Source: Liolophura sinensis (taxonomy: Eukaryota > Mollusca > Polyplacophora > Chitonida > Chitonidae). From it: 64,000 nt of DNA. Of the stretch, positions 55,486 to 64,000 are shown in pieces. A program made the translations under genes and the position numbers. The stretch lies in contig NC_088300.1 in NCBI RefSeq assembly GCF_032854445.1, positions 76,251,966 to 76,315,965 on the forward strand, written 5' to 3'. Each line of letters opens with the position of its first letter. Positions within the stretch are counted from its first letter, which is position 1. The notes under the pieces are model-generated. The model made no database searches. It worked only from the letters and a program-made list of their open reading frames with translations, and had not been told where the DNA came from.

Positions 55486-58168
55486 ATGGTAAAGCTTTTT
55501 GATTCCAGCTCTGTTATCAAGTACACATGGGACCAAGTATCCTGTGCCCTATGGCAGAAGTACCCTAACCCACACAGGTAAGGAAGATACACCTGATGAT
55601 TGCAAAGTTTCAGTAAAGCTTACATGACATACATTGATTGTACTCACATGTACTCATACATGGTATGTTTTAATTTATTATGAAAAATTGCTGATGAATG
55701 CAGTGTTTTAGGTCAATGTGAGTTTACTGATTTTAAAACAATGTAAAAATTGACTTCTTTCAGTGGCATATAGAAGGCCAGGTGGATAACAGAACAAATA
55801 TTATGCTTGACAACAGTATTAGTACATATAGCTATACTGAAACGTTCACAGAATAAATAGAAGTTGTGGATCTTATATTTGTTTTGTTATCATGTTAAAA
55901 ATTGCAGCATGTTTATAATGACAGCGTTGTTGGGAAATAGTTAATTATGTCCCTTTATGTGAATATTACATTATTTCATGTTTGATACTATATTTTTTTC
56001 TCTGGTAGAGAACCCATTATCTGACCGATACTGGGGTTAGTTCTGTGCACATTTACCATTCAGATGTTCTGCACAACCAATAAGAACTGCTCAAGTTGAC
56101 TGAATAAATTTTTGCTCTGGACAATCAGTTTCTAGAGTCAGAGTTTAGATTAAAGAGTATGTGGTAGTTAGAAGTGTTGTAAACAAGTTGATGCGAATTA
56201 ATCACAGTAGATGCTGAACGTTATAAGTTAAACAGGATGTCTCAACGTTTGCCACATCCATGTGACCTAAGGCATAACATTTTACTTTCACATATCTGTT
56301 GAAGTGCTGAAATGAGATAAGAGCAATGTGTATTTCCTTGAATTTTCAGCAAGCATGTGCTGACAGAGGATGTGTTGTCCAGGGAGGTGCGAGAAGGCAA
56401 ACTATACACCAAACGTCTATTGACAAAAACCAATCGCATGCCACGCTGGGGAGAGAGGATTGTTCCAGGCCCCAGGAATGTCTGCATCGTGGAGGAGACT
56501 GTGGTAGATCCTGACAATAAGACCTTCATAACCTACACCCGCAACATAGCCATGCGCAGGTTCTTGGTGAGTGTTGGGTATTTAGGACCTGGGATGTTCA
56601 TAATTGGTACTTGCAGAGAGGCCAAGTTTTGGGGAATTCAGATTGGTCAGCAAGCACTGTCTACAATGTGTAATAATCAAAAGTGCTTTGTCCTTGTGTG
56701 TAGTTCACTGCTGATAGGTCTTGAAATGGTGTGACACGCTGAATGATACCTGTAGGTGCAATCATACAAGAGTATAACTCATAGTTTGCTTGAGTAGTGG
56801 TGAATAAAGCTTGACATAGGCAATATCATGCCACAAAGCGCAGTTATTACTGTATGAGGAACTGAGACATCTAACTTGTGGGAAACACCAAGTGGGTTTT
56901 GTGGGCTTCCCTGTAAAGCATGACAGTCTGTTTCACATGCAGAGTCTTCCTCAGCATAGTCATTATGTCTGCTGACAGGCGACAACAAATGCAAACATTT
57001 GCAAACATATGGAAGAGCAACTCTCAAGGTAGTTTATGAACATTTGTAATTAGATTTTGGAGACAAAACTACACTGATTGAATTTGCCAATGTCAGGGCT
57101 TCTTAAAGGCTATAATTTTATCAATCTACACAGAATAATACCTTCGGAATATGCTTGAAAACACCTTGCAAACAAACGAAAAGGTTGAAGAATTACAGTA
57201 TATGGCTGGCCTTTTTCTTGAAGATTGAATTGCTAGCTTTGAATATCTATAACTATTCATATGCATTAAATACAATTTTATAGATGGTCTGAATACATAC
57301 GTGTATACAGTAATTAAGTTATAAGGAGTGATTTGGTTGTAATATGTTTGTACGTATATGCATTGTTGAAATCTCATCAGTAACAACTACAGATTGCAGT
57401 TTTTGCTCCTGTTATGTGATCTTTTTTGAACTCATTAAAAATGAACTTTTTAAACATTATTAATTGGCATCTTGAAAAAAATAATCTTATCAATGTGGAC
57501 TGTTGATTTGAAAACAAGAGAAAACGGTACCTGTAGTTTGCTGTCTTGTGGGCTCTCCTTGAAACAGTTACACCCTTCAGTACAGCACCTGTAAGTTATG
57601 CAGTCATGCCAAAGTAGGCCTACTGGTCTGTCTGGAGTCAGTATTATGTGATAGGGTGAGTGCCATGTGTGATGGCGTTGTCGTGTCTGCTTGTCCAGGA
57701 TAGAACTACCTGTTCATGTATGGTGGCATGACTGCATTGTAGTGAAAGCAACATTCAGCCTAAAGCACACGAGAATTGTGGACACTTTAGAGAATCACGA
57801 TTATATGGCTATGATCTGTTGATTTAATCCTGTTAACTTTGTTTCAGGCTTTGGAAGAAAAATGTGTTTACTCTATGGCAGGGGAAAGTAAGAAGTGGAC
57901 AGAGTGTGATAGAAAGGCCTGGCTCTGCTCAAGCCTCTTTGGTTTTTCTCGACCAATTACAGCTTTCGGATGTGAGAGGTACAAAAACAATCTAAAGCGA
58001 GCAACAAAAGGTCTGGAGTTCACACTGGAGAGACTGTTCCAAACAGATCCAGTTGCAGAAAATGCAGCTTGTCAGCAAGTGTATAGCAAAGACAAGTTCA
58101 GGGACACAGCAAGAAAGGCCACGGAGATAGCCAAGGCAAAGACTTCACCACTTCTACAGACCAACTGA
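55486..58168 (+). CDS. PRELID1: PRELI/MSF1-domain protein, PRELID1-like, 209 aa, 3 exons
   Basis: Exons are 55486-55577, 56350-56566 and 57848-58168, all GT/AG with matching phases and 630 nt in total. The protein is almost entirely a PRELI/MSF1 lipid-transfer domain. It starts MVKLFDSSSVIKYTWDQV and continues with WQKYPNPHSKHVLTEDVL, then RLLTKTNRMPRWGERIVP, and later KCVYSMAGESKKWTECDRKAW and SSLFGFSRPITAFG. These track vertebrate PRELID1 closely. A lysine/alanine-rich amphipathic tail (ARKATEIAKAKTS) follows the domain, as in PRELID1. Family members pair with TRIAP1 in the mitochondrial intermembrane space and carry phosphatidic acid (PRELID1) or phosphatidylserine (PRELID3) between membranes. 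Length is close to the human 219 aa. The start is the ATG that gives the conserved MVK N-terminus. The PRELID3 group is the main alternative; TKTNRMPRW favours PRELID1. Confidence 0.92.
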
Positions 58169-59585
58169 TCAGCCATTCCCAACAACTCCCATGCACCAAT
58201 TTCATTTGGAGTCAGTCTTGATTTGTTTGTCAACATTTGATTGTCCTGAAGCTGTGCTGTCATGAATTTTTGTTTTAAGATTGTACCTTGTTACTTGTAG
58301 CTTTAGTGCTTGTTATATACATGTACCTGCTTCCTGGTACCTTGCAATTTGTATAAAATGTACAAGGCTGGCAATGGGTTTTGGTGAAATACACCAGAAT
58401 GCATTTGCAATTATCTACCTTAAGGTTGAGGTTAATATTGCCTTTCACAGTGGTCGGAACATAACTGATATGCATTTTATCACTTTTACAAATCCTTTTA
58501 TTATAAAATAGTGCCATAATTGTAAAAAAATGATTCAATAAGGAAGGAATAAGGAAGTAATGCGTAATAGGTTTAGCAAAGAGTGCCATTTCCTTGCTTG
58601 TATGTTAAGAAATTGTTTGTATGCTTTGTTAACAGTAAACTATCATGATCTCGCTATTTACTGTCTTTGGAAAGACTTCTGTGTATATACTGTATGTTGA
58701 ATGTTTGGGACAGGATTTTCTTCTGGTAAGATTGACTGCGGTCTGCTAATAAGATATACATGTATAAATATTAGATGACAACATGAACTACATGTACTTG
58801 TATGCTGAAGCCTTTTAGGCTTTGTGCAGATATTGAATGAAAATGTGTCATAAGGAATTGAAATGACTGAGACAATTATTGTAAAAATATATGACCATAG
58901 AGAATACAATTTTCATTTTAAATTGTTTATCATGTTAATAATCATACATAGATTTGAAAGAACTACCTCCCTGTCAAAGTAGACATTTATGTAGACAAAA
59001 AAATTCAAACATGTCATTAATTTTATTTTACAGAAGGTTTTATTGGTTACTATAAATCTTCTCATCTCTGGAATTTGAAACCAAAAGATGTAAAGATGTA
59101 CTGTTATAGTTAGGATGCGACCTTCACAACCGTAGGTGCTGCTTGTGTTTGTGGACCAGATTGGTGCCTAATTTCTCCACTGTGTAGTTAGCAGTGTTAT
59201 GCTTCTGTTATATACATGGTTAAATGTAGAAAAGAATTCAAGGTGAGGAACATACAACATCTCTTTGAGAGGAAAATACTTTAAGGCTTTTTAATATCTG
59301 AACACCTGTACTTTGCCATTACCAGAGTAAAACATTTAACCTATTTGTTTTTTTTTTGGCTTTGTGATTAGTTGTAGCAGTACACTTATGTCTTTTAATT
59401 TAGAACAGACATGAAGATGTGACTAAGGATCGGCTGTGTTGCCGCACACCCACAGCCCTGTGAGAGGACTACTTCTGTCAACTGCTTATTACAAGACCAA
59501 TGTATACTTGAAAGTTTGCTCTGTATGTGAGTGGATGATGTCTGCTGAGCATCCAGTCTGGGTACGCAAACAGGTTGTTGACATT
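58169..59585. other. PRELID1-like 3' UTR and intergenic sequence
   Basis: AT-rich, no coding exon. The 3' UTR should occupy the left part; no clean polyadenylation signal stood out. Confidence 0.4.
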
Positions 59586-59587
59586 GG

Positions 59588-59816
59588 TTTATTTATTTGA
59601 TTTGTGTTTCACGCCATACTGAAGAGTATTTCGCTCATACGATGGTGGCCAGTTTTATGGTTGCCGGAAATGGGAAACCCACAGCCATTCGCAGGTTGAT
59701 GACAGACCTTCTCACTTACGGCCGGACAGGAAGCCAGCATGAGCTGGACTTGAACTCACAGCGACTGCATTGGTGAGAGGTTGGTGAGAGCGCTAACCAA
59801 CTGAGCCATGGAAGCC
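59588..59816 (-). mobile_element. SINE, near full-length
   Basis: Main family: tail side TTATTTATTTGATTTGTGTT, body with CTTACGGCCGGACAGGAAGC, and head ending AGCCATGGAAGCCCC. About 20 bp are missing from the head, where GGTTGGTGAGAGCGC replaces the usual spacer. Confidence 0.88.
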
Positions 59817-59819
59817 CCT

Positions 59820-60895
59820 TGTTGACATTGAATGACAGTTCCAGATAGGAGCATTTTTTACTGGATAGTAGGATACATTTATATGAGACTTACCAGAGAC
59901 TGAGATGAGAATTGCATATACTGTCCTGAAACTCTGCTAAGGTGACCAGATCATCTTTGGATGTACATGCTGACTTTTCTTGGCACATCAGACCAAGTGT
60001 TATCTTCTTGTCACATATCAGCTGAAAATGTGTATTGTGCATCTAGCTCACAACAGAATGTCACTCAAAGAAATAAAATATTTGCACTGTACCTACCTCT
60101 GCATCCAGGGGGATCAATACCATACACTAACTGCTCTTTACCTTCAGTAAGCAGTTCTATCTAGTTCTTCTGTCTGTCTATTGATTGGAGGGTAAACTGG
60201 TTGGTTTAGGAAATTTTTGACATGCTGTCTTTCACAATAAGCCATTCACTTAATGATCCTGAGTGCAAAATGACATGAAACCCTATTGCGAGACTGCCAC
60301 TGCTGTTGTAAATTTGTGCACGTTTACTATCCCATAGCTTATAGATGAACAATGATCTAAAGAAATTTGTAGATGTCAAACAAACCTATTATGTGACACA
60401 GGCCTATCGGTAATAGGCAATGCATCCAAAATTCAATGATTAAGAAGTATTCAAGAACAGGATTGGTCACTATACAAGACTACACAGAAAGCTGGAGACA
60501 ACTGTTCAGTACCAGGGCACAATACTTCTAGCTGTTAAAGTGATAGGCTATGCACTAGATCTACTGGTCAGCCACATGTCTACACAGAGAATGGGTAGGG
60601 CAACCTGCTGTTGTGGTTGATATGCCAATCTATTTGCTCACTATTTACTTTAGTTCCACCATAATAGCTTGATACTTGAAGCAAAATGAATTTTGGGTGT
60701 CTCTCCATGTATCTGTGCATGGGATACCTTGGATGTTTTGCCTGGGTCAAGGAATACCATGCCTTCGCAAATTAGCAACAACATGGTTGGAGTATTCCAC
60801 CTTTATCATTTGACCACAGGTTAATGAGCAGAGTAAAGTCACGTGCCCAAGGTAAAGCACATAACTTTGGCAAGTAACTGATGAACTTTCCCTGA
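59820..60895. other. Intergenic stretch
   Basis: No gene or repeat recognised other than short unconvincing frames. Confidence 0.4.
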
Positions 60896-60897
60896 TG

Positions 60898-61125
60898 TGA
60901 TGGACAAATGTGCACACAACGTTGATGCAAGACAACTGGCCTTCAATGGACGTTGGATGGACAAATGTGCACACCACGGTGGTGCAAGACAACTGGCCTT
61001 CAGTGGACGTTGGATGGACAAATGTGCACAACACGTTGGTGAAAGACAACAGGCCTTCAATGAACATTGGATGGACAAATGTGCAAACCATGTTGGTCAA
61101 AGACAACTGGCCTTCAACGAACTTT
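60898..61125. repeat. Tandem repeat, 57-bp unit, 4 copies
   Basis: The unit is TGGACAAATGTGCACACAAC with GACAACTGGCCTTCAATGGA, spaced exactly 57 bp (ACAAATG at 60904, 60961, 61018, 61075). A multiple of three, so both strands stay open (DKCAHxxxRQLAFNGRWM repeats). No splice or start context supports a gene. Confidence 0.92.
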
Positions 61126-61565
61126 TGAACCTTTGTCTAAGAATCAGAGATTTTTTTAGGGATTTGATCGCTTTAACTCCGCATCTCGAGCATACAAAAG
61201 AAGAGTTGTTGCTTAACAGTGGCAGTCAGTTTTATGAGGAGAGGAAACTACAGTTTTCCAGATAAACCATCTGAGATGTACAGTCTTCAGCTGATGTTAA
61301 ACTGTGCAAACAGCCACATGCTTCACTGACCATTTACTGTCCCAATATGCCTCAAGCAGTGAGAGCAGGGGAATCTGTTAAATCTCACTCAAGAATGTTT
61401 CACTTGCCTAATTGATAAGCAACTCAGTGAAGGGCTGGTGTTCTCCAGTGATGAACACTCCAGTGATGAACACTCCAGTGAAGCGCTTGTGTTCTCCAAC
61501 CTTCTGATAAATGCTACTTGAAAGTATGATGCTGCAATTCTGTTATTTTCAATGAAGTTTCATTT
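61126..61565. other. Intergenic stretch
   Basis: No coding exon. A small tandem run of GTGATGAACACTCCA occurs at about 61447-61480. Confidence 0.4.
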
Positions 61566-61567
61566 CA

Positions 61568-61742
61568 ATATGATGAGGGGCCTCTGTGGCTCAGTTGGTT
61601 AGCGCACTAGCGCATTGTAATGACCCATGAGCCTCTCACCAGTGTGGTCGCTGTCAGTTCAGGCTGGCAACCGTCGTATAGTGAAATATTCTTGAACAGC
61701 ATAAAACACCAATCAAATAAATGAATAAATAAATAAATAAAA
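61568..61742 (+). mobile_element. SINE with internal deletion
   Basis: The complete tRNA-like head (GGGGCCTCTGTGGCTCAGTT with boxes A and B) joins directly to the 3' end (CGTCGTATAGTGAAATATTC, CACCAATCAAATAAATGAAT). The junction is near GGCTGGCAACCGTCG. The central body of about 100 bp, present in other copies, is missing. Confidence 0.9.
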
Positions 61743-62189
61743 CAATATGATGAAATAAGAAATGTAATTTTGGAAAACTATACCAGAGAATAGACAGATA
61801 GGGTGGAAGCCCCAGGTGAAGCCAGAGGGTACTAACAATACACACCCCGCAGTGGTTGGGTGGCTGCTCTTAGTGAACAACCTCTTTCATTAACAAACCT
61901 ATGACTGCTGAACTTGAGGTGACCTGTTGGCAAGTCACAATTCCCAAATATCATAAACTCACGAATTCATTTTTACACGAGTCCCTAATACTGAGATACT
62001 TGACAAAGATGGCAAACAGACCAAACCGTCTGTGATATGATAGGTTCATGTTTCTAGAATGAGTAATGGTTAGGTTGACAGGTGTTATTCACTTGATCTT
62101 GAAGATCTAGAAGATTTTCACTGATTTTTTTCCAACTATACTCCCATTTCTACCAGTCGGGAATATTTACAGCCAGGATAAAATCACAT
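61743..62189. other. Zinc-finger gene 3' UTR and intergenic sequence
   Basis: No coding exon; should include the 3' UTR of the minus-strand zinc-finger gene. Confidence 0.4.
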
Positions 62190-63343
62190 TCAACTGGAAT
62201 CTTTAGAGTTGTCTAGATTATCTAAAACAAAGGCTAAATGTTCGCTTATGATAACATTTAGATCACGAGTAATACTCATTAGTATTTTATAATTTTCTTT
62301 GATAGATAGTACCCCTGATGGCGTTGCCATGACATCTGACAAAGTCTTGTGGACCTGACTGATCTTCTGGAACAAGTCAACATCTAAAGGCATTGGTACC
62401 ATTTTACACAGCTCTGTAAAGTTTGACAGCCAGTTGTAATAGCCCTGGCTGGAGAAGTCAGGATTAGAGACATAATCCACGGCTGTGAGTGTTTCTGTGG
62501 CAGCTTTACTGTTTGACTCCGCCTCCTGCTCTTGTTCCTCACTCTCAATGGCTGTCTCCAGAGATTCACCTTCATTTATCTCGGCATCCTCCTGTTGACA
62601 ACAGATCTCTACCACCTGACCCTGTCCATCTTCATCCCCAATGTCTTCTATTATCCCATACATATACTCCACAACATTGTCTTCATCGTTTTCTTCCTCC
62701 AAGCTGTCCGTTACTGATGAATTCGGTTGTGCGCTGACAGCTGATGGCTCTAAACTCACATCCTTCTCCACAAAAGGAATGTCTGCTGTCTCCACAATCT
62801 GTTGATGAAGTTGTACTTCATGTTGCTGGCTTGCTGAGTGATTACCTATGGACTCTGTTAGGCTGGTCACTATTAACTGTTCTCCCATAGTCTGTACAGT
62901 CACTTCTCCTGCCTGAGCAGCTTCAATAAGAATCTGTTCACAGTCAGCATCAGGTGTGTCCTCATCCACGTCATTGGCATGGCAACCGGCCATTTGTGAT
63001 TGACCAACCAATGAAATCTGCTGGAGAGACTCACTTCTGCTTAAGCTGCTAATCAACTGCACGATTTTATTCTCTTCTTCTGCATCTTTCTGAGACCTGG
63101 ACCCTGAGGGATTTTTGCACAAGAATTGTATTGTCCCTTTGTCCCCTACTACCTTGACAGTCTCTGTGACAGCATTATGTATCCTACTGAGGTGACCTTT
63201 CAGCTGACCAGCACGTTTGAACTCCTCACCACACATTTCACAAGGATATGGTTTGGATCCTACATGCTCCTTGAGATGCCGTCGTCGACTGGATGGGTCA
63301 GAAAAACGAGCATTACACACTTCGCACGCATATGGTTTCAAAC
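62190..63343 (-). CDS. C2H2 zinc-finger protein, 3'-terminal exon (partial gene)
   Basis: A 383-codon last exon opens after a pyrimidine-rich acceptor (TTTTCTGTTGAAG) at 63344-63345 and ends with DNSKDSS and a stop. It contains the last two C2H2 fingers. Finger 1 is YACEVC followed by RRRHLKEH, and finger 2 is YPCEMC followed by KGHLSRIH, joined by a shortened GSKP linker. After the fingers come about 300 residues rich in Glu, Gln, Ser and Asp, with a long acidic stretch (EEENDEDNVVEYMYG) of the kind found in transactivation regions. The tail has a predicted helical region (WLSNFTELCKMVP ... LAFVLDNL). Earlier exons must lie beyond the right end of the window or were not recognisable in 63344-64000. 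The paralogue could not be decided; multi-finger regulators such as E4F1 have a comparable acidic tail, but the match is too weak to name. Confidence 0.85.
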
Positions 63344-63867
63344 CTTCAACAGAAAATAGCATCCCCGTATTACTTGCTACAAAGAATGCATGTAACTGGT
63401 GGTTAGTATTTAAAGTTGTAAATGTGTTTTGATCTGTTACTTCTTTCAAACTGCTTTCAATCAGGTACGTGTAACAGTAAATAATTCGCATGTCTGTGCT
63501 CCAGTCAGACTAGCCACTCTAGCGATGTTACCACATTAAAAACAGACATTATACTGAAGAAGTGGGGAAATATTTGTAGCCTGCAAATCACAGTGAGAAA
63601 GAAGAATATTATTTTTGCTTTGTCCTGAATGCATGGGCAGATTTGATTTTCCAGACATACATCTAAGGCAATTCATCTAAAGTCTTTGTTTATATATTTT
63701 ACCAAAATGCACCACTACCCAATTGTTTATAAAAAGAAACATAGAAGTCTGGTTGTTTATGTAACTGTACACATATGCACCAAGCATTGTCGAGTACTGG
63801 TATGTACAAGAGTCAGCAGATGGGGGAATCATATAGAGAAAGCATGGCATGCTTCTCTCCATTTATG

Positions 63868-64000
63868 TCTGTCTGTTTGATTGGGGCTTTACATTGCTTT
63901 CAAAATATTTATAGTACTGTCCCATAGGAATACCATGCTGAAGACTCCAAACATGATGTCACAACCAGTCACATTAGGTGAGGCATCATGCCAATATTAC
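63868..64000 (-). mobile_element. Second-family SINE fragment cut by the window end
   Basis: GTTTGATTGGGGCTTTACAT and CATGCTGAAGACTCCAAACA with ATGATGTCACAACCAGTCAC correspond to the tail and body of the 26345-26692 type. The head would lie outside the window. Confidence 0.6.

Noticed and set aside
60747-61265. Cys-rich repeat frames VVCTFVHPTSIEGQLSC and DKCAHxxxRQLAF
   Set aside because: 57-bp tandem repeat open on both strands; four copies only and no flanking gene structure.

Overview
The window looks like nuclear DNA from a marine invertebrate, most probably a mollusc. Its genes are cut into many short exons with GT/AG boundaries. It carries many copies of a tRNA-headed SINE whose sense strand starts GGGGCCTCCGTGGCTCAG and ends in ACACCAATCAAATAAATAAA repeats, a type I associate with gastropod and bivalve genomes. 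A second SINE-like family, several minisatellites and decayed DNA transposons are also present. There is no prokaryotic organisation: no operons, CRISPR arrays or phage. The species cannot be named from the sequence alone.

Two large minus-strand genes could be rebuilt exon by exon. Both give uninterrupted reading frames whose exon lengths sum to a multiple of three. HASPIN (histone H3 Thr3 mitotic kinase) runs from 16215 down to 4326 in 12 coding exons (998 codons). POLN (family A DNA polymerase nu) runs from 52143 down to 33499 in 23 coding exons (1062 codons). Other genes are a single-exon secreted leucine-rich-repeat protein (28039-29592, plus), a two-membrane-segment CD225/dispanin-like protein (31439-32026, minus), a three-exon PRELI-domain protein resembling PRELID1 (55486-58168, plus), and the last exon of a C2H2 zinc-finger gene (62190-63343, minus). 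A two-exon gene for a 47-residue single-pass membrane microprotein (19313-19845, plus) is a new proposal. It lies head to head with HASPIN across a candidate E2F/CCAAT promoter near 18.8 kb.

Layout: 1-2.9 kb is three successive minisatellites. 4.3-16.3 kb is HASPIN, whose introns hold a piggyBac-type transposon, SINEs and two minisatellites. 16.3-19.9 kb is its upstream region and the microprotein. 21.9-23.2 kb is a rotten Tc1-like transposon plus a repeat. 23.2-28 kb is mostly non-coding with SINEs. 28-32.1 kb holds the LRR and CD225-like genes with a cluster of CRE-like sites between them. 32.9-52.2 kb is POLN, whose introns hold a MITE, a Harbinger-like element, SINEs and minisatellites. 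53-58.2 kb is the PRELI gene and its upstream region. 58.2-62.2 kb is repeats. 62.2-64 kb is the zinc-finger exon.

The most unusual observations are in POLN, where three arrays were built from the gene's own exon edges. One is a 22-unit minisatellite copied from the exon-13/intron junction, so it carries decoy 5' splice sites. One is a multi-copy duplication around the terminal exon. One is a partial duplication of exon 21. I found no defence island or novel multi-gene system.
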